Shown here piece after piece: positions 16,916 to 26,822 of a DNA stretch of 64,000 nt. This DNA comes from Bradyrhizobium nitroreducens (GTDB taxonomy: Bacteria; Pseudomonadota; Alphaproteobacteria; Rhizobiales; Xanthobacteraceae). The notes beneath the pieces were generated by a model that did no database searches, had not been told where the DNA came from, and worked only from the letters and a program-made list of their open reading frames with translations. Position numbers and translations under genes: made by a program. Numbering within the stretch: the stretch's first letter is position 1; the number at the start of each line of letters is the position of its first letter. The DNA lies in the NCBI RefSeq assembly GCF_002776695.1, contig NZ_LFJC01000003.1, forward strand, positions 1,330,636 to 1,394,635. Direction: 5' to 3'.

Positions 16916-17680
16916 GGGGGTATCCGGCAAAATCTTACGGTCAGCTTGGCGCGGATTCGCACCCTTAACCACCACCTCGGCGGGCATGCCTGCCCTCACC
17001 TTCCGTAGGGCTACGTGAGTCCTGCTGACGCAATCCCTGCGCCCAAAAATATACCTGCCCTGTGAACAGCGGGATGAAGCGCCCGCAGCATCACGGGATG
17101 CAAATATTTCCAGTTGGGAATCCTTCAGGACTCACCGATACTTGCCTCCACAACAGGTGCGGCTAGGCCCCCTGTTATCCCCCACAATCCACCACATTTA
17201 GTATTTGATTCAGGAACTCGCACTAGTTCTTGACGGGCGCAACGGAGAGTCCTAGCTTTCGGTCCGTTCGGCGCGAGTGAGTTTGCGTCCCGCCGGCACT
17301 CCCCCAAAGGGTCTCGCAAATCGGCACTCCGCCAAGCCAGCCAAAGGCAGCGGATGAGGGCTTGTCTGTCCTCGAAAGGCGGACTCTTCGGGCGCCAGAA
17401 CGGGCCGGCAACAGGCTCGGATGGCATCGGTAGACGTTGTGACAGTGGGGCGTTGAACGCATGTCGCGCACATCCCCTTGGGGGCGGATGGGTGTGGATA
17501 TGCCGGCGGGATGGATCGATGCACGCATCGCGCCATCGCGCCGGGAAAAAACAGGGCCGGGTCCACCGGCTGAACTGCGGAGCCCTACGGCCAATGGCCA
17601 AAGGGGCACCGCGAAACGAAATGTCGACCCGGCACGCCTGAACGGAGGCGACCGGTCAAAGAATAGGACGGGGCAAGACG
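16916..17680. other. 765-bp gene-free leader upstream of nrdJ
   Basis: Open frames here are short, overlapping and unrecognised, and no codon-bias-consistent gene was found. Neither a B12-box nor a clean pair of NrdR boxes was recognised by eye, although CCCACAATCCACCACATTTA near 17182 has a weak resemblance to NrdR-type sites. The length suggests a long regulatory leader or an unannotated RNA. Confidence 0.35.
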
Positions 17681-20600
17681 ATGCGGATTGAGCGGCGCCA
17701 CACCACTTCGGGACAGTCACCTTACGCCGGGATCGATTTCCGGCTGACCACGTCGGAGATCAGGAATCCCGACGGCTCGGTCGTGTTCAAACTTGACGGC
17801 GTCGAGGTCCCGACCGCGTGGTCGCAGGTCGCCTCCGACGTGCTCGCCCAGAAGTATTTCCGCAAAGCCGGCGTTGCCGCGCGCCTGAAGAAGGTCGAGG
17901 AGGAATCCGTCCCCTCCTTCCTGTGGCGCTCCGTGCCCGACACCGAGGCCCTCGCCGCGCTTCCCGAGAAGGAACGCTATGTCAGCGAGCTCTCGGCCAA
18001 GCAGGTGTTCGACCGCCTCGCCGGCTGTTGGACCTATTGGGGCTGGAAGGGCGGCTACTTCACGAGCGACGACGACGCCCAGGCCTTCTATGACGAGCTC
18101 CGCTACATGCTCGCCATGCAGATGGTCGCGCCGAACTCGCCGCAATGGTTCAACACCGGCCTGCACTGGGCCTATGGCATCGACGGCCCCGGCCAGGGCC
18201 ACTATTACGTCGACCCCTTCACCGGCAAGCTGACCAAGTCCAAGTCGGCCTACGAGCATCCGCAGCCGCACGCCTGCTTCATCCAGGGCGTCGGTGACGA
18301 CCTCGTCAACGAGGGCGGCATCATGGACCTCTGGGTCCGCGAGGCCCGCCTGTTCAAATACGGCTCCGGCACCGGCTCGAACTTCTCCCGCCTGCGCGGC
18401 GAAGGCGAGAAGCTCTCCGGCGGCGGCCGCTCGTCCGGCCTGATGAGCTTCCTCAAGATCGGCGACCGCGCCGCCGGCGCGATCAAGTCGGGCGGCACCA
18501 CGCGCCGCGCCGCCAAGATGGTCGTGGTCGACGTCGATCACCCCGACATCGAGACCTATATCGACTGGAAGGTGAAGGAGGAGCAGAAGGTTGCTGCGCT
18601 GGTCACCGGCTCCAAGATCAACCAGAAGCACCTCAAAGCGGTGCTGAAGGCCTGCGTCAACTGCGAAGGCTCGGGCGACGATTGCTTCGACCCCGAGAAG
18701 AACCCTGCCCTCCGCCGCGAGATCAAGCTCGCGCGCCGCAGCCTCGTGCCTGACAATTACATCAAGCGCGTCATCCAGTTCGCCAAGCAGGGCTACAAGG
18801 ACATCGCGTTCGACACCTACGACACCGACTGGGACAGCGAAGCCTATCTCACCGTCTCCGGCCAGAACTCCAACAACTCGGTCTCGCTGAAGGACGACTT
18901 CCTGCGCGCCGTGGAAACCGATGGCGACTGGAATCTGAACGCCCGCACCTCCAAGAAGGTGACGAAGACGCTGAAGGCGCGCGACCTCTGGGAGAAGATC
19001 GGCTACGCCGCCTGGGCCTCGGCCGACCCGGGCCTGCACTTCAACACCACCATGAACGACTGGCACACCTGCAAGGCGTCCGGCGACATCCGCGCCTCCA
19101 ATCCGTGCTCGGAATACATGTTCCTGGACGACACGGCGTGCAACCTCGCCTCGGCGAACCTGCTGACGTTCTACAACACCGAGACCAAGCGGTTCGACGT
19201 CGCCGGCTACGAGCACCTCTGCCGGCTCTGGACCGTCGTGCTCGAAATCTCCGTGATGATGGCGCAGTTCCCGTCGAAGGCGATCGCCGAGCTCTCCTAC
19301 GAGTTCCGCACGCTCGGCCTCGGCTACGCCAATATCGGCGGCCTGCTGATGACCATGGGCCTGCCCTATGACTCCAAGGAAGGCCGCGCGCTCTGCGGCG
19401 CGCTGACCGCCGTCATGACCGGCATCACCTACAAGACCTCCGCGGAAATCGCTGCTGAACTGGGCACCTTCCCCGGCTACAAGAAGAACGCGCCGCACAT
19501 GCTGCGCGTGATCCGCAACCACCGCCGCGCCGCGCACGGCCAGTCCAACGGCTACGAGGCGCTCAGCGTCAACCCGGTGCCGCTCGACCTCGTCTCCTGC
19601 CCGCAGCCAGACCTCGTCAGCCACGCTCAGGCGGCCTGGGATGCGGCGCTCGAGCTCGGCGAGAAGCACGGCTATCGCAACGCCCAGACCACGGTGATCG
19701 CGCCGACCGGCACGATCGGCCTCGTCATGGATTGCGACACCACCGGCATCGAGCCCGACTTCGCGCTGGTGAAGTTCAAGAAGCTCGCCGGCGGCGGCTA
19801 CTTCAAGATCATCAACCGGGCGGTGCCGGCCGCGCTTCGTGCGCTCGGCTATCGCGAAGCTGAGATCGCGGAGATCGAGGCCTACGCCGTCGGCCACGGC
19901 TCGCTCTCCAACGCCCCCGGCATCAACGCCTCGACGCTGAAGGCCAAGGGCTTCACCGATGAAGCCATCGCCAAGGTCGAGAAGGCCCTGCCGACCGCCT
20001 TCGACATCAAGTTCGCCTTCAACAAATGGACCTTTGGCGAGGACTTCATCCGCGACCAGCTCGGCATCGGTGCCGAGGCGATCGCAGCCCCCGGCTTCGA
20101 CCTGCTCCAGGCCGTCGGCTTCACCAAGCGCGAGATCGAGGCGGCCAACGTCCACATCTGCGGCGCGATGACGGTGGAAGGTGCTCCGCACCTCAAGGCC
20201 GAGCACTATCCGGTGTTCGACTGCGCCAATCCCTGCGGCAAGATCGGCAAGCGCTATTTGTCGGTCGAGAGCCACATCCGCATGATGGCGGCGGCGCAGC
20301 CCTTCATCTCGGGTGCGATCTCCAAGACCATCAACATGCCGAACGACGCCACGGTGGAGGACTGCAAGTCCGCCTACATGCTGTCGTGGAAGCTCGCGCT
20401 GAAGGCCAACGCGCTCTATCGCGACGGCTCCAAGCTCTCGCAGCCGCTGAACTCGCAGCTCATCAGCGACGATGAGGACGAGGACGATGCGGTCGAGGCC
20501 TTCCACGACAAGCCGATGGCGGCGCGCACCGCGCAGGTCTCGGAGAAGATCGTCGAGAAGCTGGTCGAGCGCATCATCGTGATGCGCGAGCGCGAGAAGA

Positions 20601-21451
20601 TGCCGGATCGCCGCAAGGGCTACACCCAGAAGGCGGTCGTCGGCGGCCACAAGGTCTACCTGCGCACTGGCGAATATGACGACGGCCGTCTCGGCGAGAT
20701 CTTCATCGACATGCACAAGGAAGGCGCCGCGCTCCGCTCCTTCATCAACAATTTTGCGATCGCGGTCTCCCTCGGTCTACAATACGGCGTGCCGCTCGAC
20801 GAGTATGTCGATGCCTTCACCTTCACCCGCTTCGAGCCGGCGGGCCCCGTGCAAGGCAACGACAGCATCAAATACGCGACCTCGATCCTCGACTACGTCT
20901 TCCGCGAGCTCGCGGTGAGCTACATGTCGCGCTTCGACCTCGCCCATGTCGATCCCAACGAGACCGGCTTCGACGCGCTCGGCAAGGGCGTCGAGGAAGG
21001 CAAGGAGCCGGACGAGGACGGCGGCCACCACGCCACCCGCCTGGTCTCGCGCGGCCTCACCCGCTCGCGGACCGACAACCTCGTGGTGATGCGCGGCGGC
21101 AGCGCCGCGGTCGCGCAAGGCAACGACAGCGCTCCGTCAGGCGGCAGCAAGGTCACCGCCCTCGCCTCCCACGGTGCGTCAGCCCGTGTCGGCGACGCCC
21201 TCGAAGGCGCCGTCGCCCTGAAGCAGGACGTCCAGCACGACCTCTCCCCCACGGAGAAGCTGGAGCAACTTCAGTGGAGCAAGGCCGGCAGCGCCGCGGT
21301 TGCGGCCCCCAGCAAGGCCGAGCGCCGCGCGGAAGCCAAGGCGAAGGGCTACGAGGGCGAGATGTGCAGCGAGTGCGGCAACTTCACGCTGGTGCGGAAT
21401 GGCACGTGTATGAAGTGCGATACTTGCGGCAGCACGACGGGGTGTTCGTGA
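17681..21451 (+). CDS. nrdJ: Vitamin B12-dependent (class II) ribonucleotide reductase
   Basis: A 1256-aa adenosylcobalamin-dependent RNR that makes deoxyribonucleotides independently of oxygen. Recognised by the N-terminal [20 protein letters not shown], the nucleotide-binding/active-site blocks [20 protein letters not shown] and [20 protein letters not shown], and a C-terminal Cys-rich tail ([19 protein letters not shown]) likely involved in reduction or metal binding. Length is normal for the alphaproteobacterial type and no intein is present. A terminator follows directly. Regulation by NrdR or B12 is plausible but no site was identified. Confidence 0.97.
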   Translation: MRIERRHTTSGQSPYAGIDFRLTTSEIRNPDGSVVFKLDGVEVPTAWSQVASDVLAQKYFRKAGVAARLKKVEEESVPSFLWRSVPDTEALAALPEKERYVSELSAKQVFDRLAGCWTYWGWKGGYFTSDDDAQAFYDELRYMLAMQMVAPNSPQWFNTGLHWAYGIDGPGQGHYYVDPFTGKLTKSKSAYEHPQPHACFIQGVGDDLVNEGGIMDLWVREARLFKYGSGTGSNFSRLRGEGEKLSGGGRSSGLMSFLKIGDRAAGAIKSGGTTRRAAKMVVVDVDHPDIETYIDWKVKEEQKVAALVTGSKINQKHLKAVLKACVNCEGSGDDCFDPEKNPALRREIKLARRSLVPDNYIKRVIQFAKQGYKDIAFDTYDTDWDSEAYLTVSGQNSNNSVSLKDDFLRAVETDGDWNLNARTSKKVTKTLKARDLWEKIGYAAWASADPGLHFNTTMNDWHTCKASGDIRASNPCSEYMFLDDTACNLASANLLTFYNTETKRFDVAGYEHLCRLWTVVLEISVMMAQFPSKAIAELSYEFRTLGLGYANIGGLLMTMGLPYDSKEGRALCGALTAVMTGITYKTSAEIAAELGTFPGYKKNAPHMLRVIRNHRRAAHGQSNGYEALSVNPVPLDLVSCPQPDLVSHAQAAWDAALELGEKHGYRNAQTTVIAPTGTIGLVMDCDTTGIEPDFALVKFKKLAGGGYFKIINRAVPAALRALGYREAEIAEIEAYAVGHGSLSNAPGINASTLKAKGFTDEAIAKVEKALPTAFDIKFAFNKWTFGEDFIRDQLGIGAEAIAAPGFDLLQAVGFTKREIEAANVHICGAMTVEGAPHLKAEHYPVFDCANPCGKIGKRYLSVESHIRMMAAAQPFISGAISKTINMPNDATVEDCKSAYMLSWKLALKANALYRDGSKLSQPLNSQLISDDEDEDDAVEAFHDKPMAARTAQVSEKIVEKLVERIIVMREREKMPDRRKGYTQKAVVGGHKVYLRTGEYDDGRLGEIFIDMHKEGAALRSFINNFAIAVSLGLQYGVPLDEYVDAFTFTRFEPAGPVQGNDSIKYATSILDYVFRELAVSYMSRFDLAHVDPNETGFDALGKGVEEGKEPDEDGGHHATRLVSRGLTRSRTDNLVVMRGGSAAVAQGNDSAPSGGSKVTALASHGASARVGDALEGAVALKQDVQHDLSPTEKLEQLQWSKAGSAAVAAPSKAERRAEAKAKGYEGEMCSECGNFTLVRNGTCMKCDTCGSTTGCS

Positions 21452-21485
21452 GACCATAGGTGCTCTTCATTGCCGACTGGTCTAG

Positions 21486-21515
21486 AAGGGGCCCGCTATA
21501 GCGGGCCCCTTTTTC
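21486..21515 (+). terminator. Intrinsic terminator of nrdJ
   Basis: 11-bp arms AAGGGGCCCGC / GCGGGCCCCTT with loop TATA and a T-run, 34 bases after the nrdJ stop. It separates nrdJ from the accessory pair downstream. Confidence 0.9.
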
Positions 21516-21640
21516 TTCAGTTAGATCAAACGGCCTATTGCAATCGATAGTTGAGAGGCTTTAGCGTGCTGAGCCCGTTTAATTTTGACGGTACATTATG
21601 ACTGATCAATCAGAGCGCACAGGCGTCCAGACCAGCTTTC

Positions 21641-22429
21641 ATGCATAGATTGACCATGCCTAGGCAACGTCTAAGAAATCTCATTCAAAAGCAGCCTGCC
21701 GCCACGCCCTATCTGCCGCTCGTGCACACGACAGACGTTTATCGAATGACAAACGTTCTCGAAGACGGCGTCTTAGAGCCACGCGAATGCGACGTCTTCA
21801 AAGGCGAGCCATTACTTTACTTTTTCTACGGACGTCCGTCGTACCGCATCAACTCCAATGAAGGCGCCACCGGGCTAGATCACTACCTTCCAGTCTGCAT
21901 ACTCTTTCGATCAAACGCTGTTGCTCCCATTAAAAGAATATTTCCGTTCGACAGCGGCGGATTTCACAGAGCTTTATATGCAGACGCGTTTCACAAAGAT
22001 ATGAGACTCGACGATTTCGGCCTTGAGCCGAATACCGACACCCCAGGCCGGGTGATTTCTCTGTTTTTCGAATCTGCTGATGCATATTTGCGAGCTCGAT
22101 CCGCGCCGGCAGTATCTCTTGATCCATCTGAACTAGAAGCCAAAAGCTATCTTGCCCTGATCAGCCAGCGCCTTAGCAATACGATGGACAACCGGGTCTC
22201 GGGCATAGAACTGCAATTCGAGGGACCGCTCGCGATCGACGGCGCCATTGAGGCAATTATTCTGCCCGATACGCTGTACTGTAGTCCGTTCATTCAATCG
22301 AAGCTGACACGGTCGAAGATTGAAGCTCTGCCCTACCCGCAAATCGATCGCCAACGACCATCAGAATACGTAACCAAGATCTTCGATCTTTGCTTCGAGT
22401 ACTATCGCCGATCTGGCTTAATGAAATGA
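21641..22429 (+). CDS. Unknown accessory protein with ADP-ribosyltransferase-like layout
   Basis: A 262-aa protein of no recognised family, with lower GC than its flanks. Visible features: LVHTTD (His29) followed by a helix and VLEDGVLEP, then LLYFFYGRPSYRI (Tyr60/63/68), and late in the protein RVSGIELQFEGPLAIDGAIE (Glu190, Glu194) before AIILPD. Spacing and strand-like character resemble the H-Y-E arrangement of DarT/ART-like transferases; this is structural inference, not a match. Start 21641 or the ATG at 21656; no strong SD. It is 9 bases upstream of the FtsZ-like gene and surely cotranscribed. Confidence 0.7.
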   Translation: MHRLTMPRQRLRNLIQKQPAATPYLPLVHTTDVYRMTNVLEDGVLEPRECDVFKGEPLLYFFYGRPSYRINSNEGATGLDHYLPVCILFRSNAVAPIKRIFPFDSGGFHRALYADAFHKDMRLDDFGLEPNTDTPGRVISLFFESADAYLRARSAPAVSLDPSELEAKSYLALISQRLSNTMDNRVSGIELQFEGPLAIDGAIEAIILPDTLYCSPFIQSKLTRSKIEALPYPQIDRQRPSEYVTKIFDLCFEYYRRSGLMK

Positions 22430-22438
22430 GATCAGGCG

Positions 22439-24256
22439 ATGCCTATCCTTAATGGATGTCTGATTATCGCTCGAGACGTGCCGTCGTTTGTCATTCCGGT
22501 TCTGGTCGATCGTCCAGGCAGCAACCACAGCCTCATTCAAAATATTGACGGCGACAACCACGTCATTTCGTTTTCCGAAATAGATGTAGGCAATGACCAT
22601 GAACACAGTTCTCTAAAGATCGAAATTAACACCGGAGACCAAGCCGTCTGGGGATTTCGGTCTTTGATGGGTGATATTCGTTTTTGCGATTTCGCCACAA
22701 TGAAGCTGGAACTGCATCAAGAGCTCCAGGCCAACAAATTTTCTGATTTCCCACTAATAGAAAGCGAGATTGCCAGATTTTGCAGTGCTCGCAGCCAGTA
22801 CATTAAAGCTCTGCTCAAGTCCTATGATCTGATGCGACATCGATCCAAGCTTTCAGCTGCCATCTGGCGCGATTGCAGCGTATTACTGCCGGTGGCAAAG
22901 AGGGAGCTTGCGCAAGCTATTCCAAAGCATCTTAGCCAAGAGTTAGAGCACGTTCGGCTAGTCGGCGACGGACATACAATGCTGTTGGAGCTTCCCGAGG
23001 AAGTACGTGAGCATGTTTCAAGCCTCGGCGGGAAAGCTCTAACAGATACGATCTCTCTAGGAAGTACTTTTGGGTTTGACGCTTATGCTTTTCGGTTTTT
23101 GAGCGCGTCAAAGCCCACATCAAGCCGGGCACCCACTTTCGACGAACCGTATGGTGAGTTGGCGCCCTTCACAGGCATTGGCGAAATGGCTACCAAGTCC
23201 GGACGCACCTATCACAGAATTCGACGACTTATCCCACCGTGGGTCAGCAAAGGCAGTCGCCCTTCATCAAAATGGCCCTTAGTGACGTTCTGTGTAGTCA
23301 ACACCAATCTAGCGACGATTGATAGGGCAACCAAGTTCGTCCGCGCGCGTCCTAGCCAATCGGTGAAGATCGCGATCGTTACGCTGCCAATAACGTTTGG
23401 CGTAAGTCGCGGACACAAATTGGACCTACGGCTGCTCGATACACTTCGCCCTGCCTTTGACTACATTTTTGTCATCGGCAATCATGTGCTTCAAATGCCC
23501 ACGGGGCCAGCGCCACGGCTTGCCGCATCCAGCCGAGCGGCGACCTACGTGAAGGCGTGCGTTGATGGAATAATGCAGGTCGTTTGGGCTTCCGGTGCGC
23601 CGACGACGGCCGCCGAATTTTTCTCTGTCTTTCCGCGAGATGGATTTGGCTTGGTGGGACGATCTCACGGAAATAGAGCCACTCCGACTGAGGACTTATT
23701 GCGGCGGGCTGTACAAACGTCGTTGAATGAACGACTGCCGCTGCACCTTGGTCAACGCTTGGTAGTAGTTGGCCCACTGTCTGTTGTCGACAATGCACAT
23801 GTCCTCTCGTTCTTAGACCGGGCCGCCGAGTTTACCCTCAACGAAACAATGTCCGTTGTTTCAACTAATCGAAGGGCCGCAGCGACGCTTCTCGGATTTG
23901 GAGTGCGGCTCGTCGCAGCAGATGAACGGAGACACCGAGAATTTTGCCTTGAATTGCTTCATAGCAGAGGTTTCTCAATCCTCCGTGAGATGGAAGCAGT
24001 CGTTTATGGTGAGTTTGCCCAAGGTGGGCTTATTGCGATTGGCCTCGCGTCATCCGAGCGCGCTCTCGATCATGCAGCCGATATGGTTCGAAGGAACCTG
24101 AGCGCCAAGAAGCGTTTTGTTCTGACGAACTTTGCGACAAGCACGTCGGCGGTCGAGCACTATTGGCGCAGCCGAATTGCAGTATTCCACTACTCTCTTC
24201 TTGACACTTTTATCGAGGGACGGATGTCGTCGCCCCCACGCCCTCGTTGGAAATAG
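22439..24256 (+). CDS. Unknown accessory protein with a degenerate FtsZ/tubulin-like segment
   Basis: A 605-aa protein. Residues 1-230 are unrecognised. Residues about 280-450 can be laid on the C-terminal half of FtsZ: IAIVTLPITFGVSRGHKLDL (VVTKPFxFEG), LRPAFDYIFVIGNHVL (VDTLIVIPNDRLL), then AAEFFSVFPRDGFGLVGRSH (FADVRTVMxxxGxAxMGIG) and LVVVGP. The tubulin signature GGGTGTG is absent (VVNTNLATIDRA stands there) and the T7-loop NxDxxD is replaced by PTTAAE, so GTP hydrolysis is unlikely. Residues about 495-595 (GFSILREM.. to KKRFVLTNFATSTSAVEHYW) resemble a Mrr-like nuclease fold without clear catalytic residues. Paired with the preceding gene. Confidence 0.72.
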   Translation: MPILNGCLIIARDVPSFVIPVLVDRPGSNHSLIQNIDGDNHVISFSEIDVGNDHEHSSLKIEINTGDQAVWGFRSLMGDIRFCDFATMKLELHQELQANKFSDFPLIESEIARFCSARSQYIKALLKSYDLMRHRSKLSAAIWRDCSVLLPVAKRELAQAIPKHLSQELEHVRLVGDGHTMLLELPEEVREHVSSLGGKALTDTISLGSTFGFDAYAFRFLSASKPTSSRAPTFDEPYGELAPFTGIGEMATKSGRTYHRIRRLIPPWVSKGSRPSSKWPLVTFCVVNTNLATIDRATKFVRARPSQSVKIAIVTLPITFGVSRGHKLDLRLLDTLRPAFDYIFVIGNHVLQMPTGPAPRLAASSRAATYVKACVDGIMQVVWASGAPTTAAEFFSVFPRDGFGLVGRSHGNRATPTEDLLRRAVQTSLNERLPLHLGQRLVVVGPLSVVDNAHVLSFLDRAAEFTLNETMSVVSTNRRAAATLLGFGVRLVAADERRHREFCLELLHSRGFSILREMEAVVYGEFAQGGLIAIGLASSERALDHAADMVRRNLSAKKRFVLTNFATSTSAVEHYWRSRIAVFHYSLLDTFIEGRMSSPPRPRWK

Positions 24257-24541
24257 GGACCCTTCATTGTGCGGCCGCTGTCATGCCGCAAGCCCTTTCA
24301 GCTTCGCCACTGCGCAGCAAACACCTCCTTCGTGGAAAAGCAGGCCGTTGAGTCCGTAATGGATTGAGCCCTTGCGAAATCCATCATGTCGCGACGGCTA
24401 TTGATGGGTTCGCTATAACTCAACTCATCCTAATGTCCCTTGCGTATTACGGTGCCAGTGCACTAAATCACTCGCTGTCGCCCCTCCACCACGACCGCGG
24501 CGGGATGGCGTCGATCCAGTGCACCGTCACCGCAATCGTGG
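24257..24541. other. Gene-free stretch at the right edge of the accessory pair
   Basis: No gene is recognised in 285 bp. A minus-strand frame ending LLFHEGGVCCAVAKLKGLAA (about 24283-24345) is coherent for about 20 codons and could be a remnant of a deleted gene. The base composition returns to GC-rich here, so a boundary of transferred DNA may lie within it. Confidence 0.35.
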
Positions 24542-25105
24542 CTACGCCGCGCTGCTGCGCTGCATGTGGCGCCCTTCCTTCACCTCTTCGATGATCTTCG
24601 CGCTGAACGCCTTGAGGTCACCGGGGTTGCGCGAGGTGATGACGCCCTGGTCGACGACGACCTCCGAATCCTCCCACTTTGCCCCGGCATTGGCGACGTC
24701 GGTCTTGATCGACTTGTACGACGTCATCCGGCGGCCCTTCGCGATCCCTGTCTCGACCAGCAGCCAGGGCGCATGGCAGACCGCGGCGACGACCTTCTTG
24801 GCATCGAAGACGCTTCTGATGAATTGAAGCGCCTTGGGCTCGACGCGCAGCAGGTCGGGGTTGATCTGACCGCCGGGCAACACGAGCGCGTCATAGTCGG
24901 CAGCAGTGGCCTGATCGAGGGTCTTGTCGACCTTGACGGGGCGGCCCCAGTCCTTCTTGTCCCAACCCTTGATCTCGCCGGGCTGCAGCGAGATGATCTC
25001 CACGGTCGCACCGGCCGCCTTGAGCGCGTCGCGCGGCACTTCGAGTTCCGATTGCTCGAAGCCATTGGTGGCCAGAATCGCGATCTTCTTTCCGGACAGT
25101 TCCAT
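24542..25105 (-). CDS. PfpI/DJ-1 family cysteine amidase-like protein (type 1 GATase-like)
   Basis: 187 aa. KKIAILATNGFEQSELEVPRD and the elbow AAVCHAPWLLVETGI (catalytic Cys followed by His) are diagnostic of the PfpI/YhbO/YraA branch, linked to stress resistance and protein or nucleotide deglycation. Start MELSGKK has SD AAAGGAG; the longer frame is unlikely. Upstream on the same strand GGAAC-N16-GATT is a poor EcfG-like match. Cytoplasmic. Confidence 0.93.
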   Translation of the reverse strand: MELSGKKIAILATNGFEQSELEVPRDALKAAGATVEIISLQPGEIKGWDKKDWGRPVKVDKTLDQATAADYDALVLPGGQINPDLLRVEPKALQFIRSVFDAKKVVAAVCHAPWLLVETGIAKGRRMTSYKSIKTDVANAGAKWEDSEVVVDQGVITSRNPGDLKAFSAKIIEEVKEGRHMQRSSAA

Positions 25106-25269
25106 CCGTGTCTCCTTTGAGCGTGAGGTGATGCCGGTCAATCGAACGCTTCTGCATTCGTTCCTCGCACCCAGCCGCCGAATTGCCTTTGCGGTCGACC
25201 TCTTCCCCCCTAAACTCCTGACTCCCCCGGCATGCGTTCCGACGGGCCCGGTAGAAGCGGAGTCACATT

Positions 25270-25785
25270 ATGCCCAAACCGGAAACCTTCCCGATCGAGA
25301 AGATCTTCGTTCCCACGAAGCAGAAAAAGGCGCTTAAGCCCGAGACCGTCGCGGAGATCGCGGAGAGCATGCTGGACATCGGGCAACAGACCCCCATTTC
25401 CATCAGGCTCGATGGAGACCGGCTCGTTCTGGTCGAGGGACTGCATCGGCTGGAGGCCTGCAAGGCGCTCGGCGAGACGACCATTCTCGGGGTCGTGGTC
25501 CCGGCCGAGCTTGCTCAAGCCAAGCCGCTGCTCGCCGAACGCCCCGAAGTCGAGGCGGAGCGCCTCAAGATGGCGCGATTGAAGCAGCTGCGGCTCGAGA
25601 AGGAAGCCGCGGAGGCAGCGACGGCGGCCTCGAAGGGCGCAGGCGCATCGCAGGCGACGCGCACCGGCCCGACGAAGGGCGTCCGCGACAATGCGAAGGC
25701 ATCACCCGTCCGGATGGTGAAAGCGAAACCGAAATCATTGTCGGACTGGATCACCCAGCAGAAGAGCAGCGGCAGCCGCTATTGA
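25270..25785 (+). CDS. ParB/Srx-like nuclease-domain protein
   Basis: 171 aa. Residues 1-75 form a ParB N-terminal-like domain: FPIEKIFVP, then KPETVAEIAESMLDIGQQTPISI and the hallmark EGLHRLEACKALG. The rest is a charged helical segment (VEAERLKMARLKQLRLEKEA) and a basic low-complexity tail. It lacks the HTH of chromosome-partitioning ParB and no parA is near, so it is not a segregation protein. Divergent from the PfpI gene. Role unknown. Confidence 0.83.
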   Translation: MPKPETFPIEKIFVPTKQKKALKPETVAEIAESMLDIGQQTPISIRLDGDRLVLVEGLHRLEACKALGETTILGVVVPAELAQAKPLLAERPEVEAERLKMARLKQLRLEKEAAEAATAASKGAGASQATRTGPTKGVRDNAKASPVRMVKAKPKSLSDWITQQKSSGSRY

Positions 25786-25794
25786 TGACCGACG

Positions 25795-25904
25795 CCGTCA
25801 TTCCGGGGCGCGCCCGCTTGGGCGTGAGCCCGGAATCCATCTGATGGCACGACGCGTGGCGCAATGGATTCCGGGCTCGCGCTTCGCGCGCCCCGGAATG
25901 ACGG
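25795..25904. repeat. Long palindromic repeat (CATTCCGGGGCGCG family), copy 1
   Basis: Outer arms CCGTCATTCCGGGGCGCG and its complement enclose inner arms GAATCCAT/ATGGATTC. It lies directly after the ParB-like gene. A second member is at 62013-62140, so this is a dispersed family. Confidence 0.85.
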
Positions 25905-25991
25905 TGCTTTACCTTGGGTCGTTGCCACCGCATGACGGCCGCAATCCCGGGGATCGCGACCGTCTCTTCCTCACCGATCAACCTGACCGTC

Positions 25992-26258
25992 TCACGCCGC
26001 CTTCGCCTGCTCCGGCGCGGCCGTCTCCATTGCGCGCATGTAGAGGTCGAGCAGGCTTTCCCGCTCGTCGCGCTCGTTCTTGTCTTCCTTGCGCAGCTTG
26101 ATGATCTCCTTGAGGATCTTCACGTCGAAACCGTCGCCCTTAGCTTCCGCGAAGACTTCCTTCTTCTGCTCGCTCAACTCCTGCATCTCCGTGTCGAGGT
26201 TCTCGATCCGCTCGACGAAGGAACGGATCTTGCCGCCGGGAATGGTGATGTCGGACAT
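25992..26258 (-). CDS. GapR-like DNA-binding protein (DUF2312)
   Basis: 88 aa. IRSFVERIENLDTEMQELSE, then EVFAEAKGDGFDVKILKEII and KLRKEDKNERDERESLLDLY match the alphaproteobacterial GapR/DUF2312 family, a helical clamp that binds overtwisted AT-rich DNA and helps type II topoisomerases during replication. The ATG 26258 with SD GAGGAG is the right start. The function is transferred from the Caulobacter homologue. Confidence 0.93.
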   Translation of the reverse strand: MSDITIPGGKIRSFVERIENLDTEMQELSEQKKEVFAEAKGDGFDVKILKEIIKLRKEDKNERDERESLLDLYMRAMETAAPEQAKAA

Positions 26259-26370
26259 GGTGTCTCCTCGCTGACTGAGGTCGCGAAAATGACCGCAAAG
26301 ATCTAACCAATGTGTTAACCTCACAGCCCGCGCATCACAGGGCTATCGCAGATGAGAGCGTTCCCTGCGG

Positions 26371-26504
26371 CCATCCTTCGAGACGCCCGCTTGAGGCGGG
26401 CTCCTCAGGATGAGGACTGAATGTGCGGCACCAGTCTCAACAGGCACTGACGTCCATGAGCCTCATCCTGAGGAGGCGCGTTAGCGCCGTCTCGAAGGAC
26501 GAGG
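26371..26504. repeat. Palindromic repeat (CCATCCTTCGAGACG family), copy 1
   Basis: Arms CATCCTTCGAGACG and CGTCTCGAAGGA with inner arms CTCCTCAGGATGAGG / CCTCATCCTGAGGAG. A sister copy at 29540-29673 shares the arms but differs in the middle. Confidence 0.85.
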
Positions 26505-26723
26505 CGTGAGCGCAGGCCGCCGCAACAAGTCATATGCGAAAGCCCCGCCGCGCATGACGGGCTCCATGCCGTTGAGATCTGCTCCCGGCCTTGCGCGGCA
26601 ATCTCGACGCGACGGTTGCGCTGCCCCTCTTTCTGCGCGTTTTATCATCGCTGCCCCGCCGCAACTTTGTGCGCGGGATGGCTGGAAACGGTCTCGCGCA
26701 ATGATCTATGTGTTGGCCACGCG

Positions 26724-26760
26724 GCGCGGTGATCGACACCGCGCGTCGTGATAACGACGC
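26724..26760. promoter_or_regulatory. Two adjacent inverted repeats upstream of GMC oxidoreductase
   Basis: GCGCGGTG-N5-CACCGCGC (26724-26744) overlaps GCGTCGT-GATA-ACGACGC (26743-26760), about 60 bases before the GMC gene. They could be operators or alternative hairpins. Confidence 0.35.
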
Positions 26761-26822
26761 GACATCGCCGGGTCGCGTTCAAGAGCGCGTAGAATGATGC
26801 GCGGGGAATGGAGCAAGCGAAA

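Larger units (their letters stand above)
26259..26822. other. 564-bp gene-free stretch with repeat and dyads
   Basis: It contains the palindromic repeat at 26371-26504 and two adjacent dyads (26724-26760) just before the GMC oxidoreductase gene. Open frames between 26506 and 26751 are arginine-rich and overlap on both strands, so none is called. Confidence 0.5.

Noticed and set aside
17160..17230. Possible NrdR box or B12 riboswitch before nrdJ
   Set aside because: Only a weak partial resemblance to an NrdR box and no B12-box sequence was found by eye; a covariance search is needed.
17717..20716. A 999-codon open frame antisense to nrdJ
   Set aside because: Mirror of a GC-rich real gene; the translation is Arg/Gly/Val-rich with no family motifs, and nrdJ is unmistakable on the other strand.
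25081..25175. EcfG promoter before the PfpI gene
   Set aside because: GGAAC is present but the -10 at N16 is GATT, two changes from consensus.
25270..25785. ParB-like gene as a plasmid or chromosome partition locus
   Set aside because: No parA, no parS-like repeats and no HTH in the protein.
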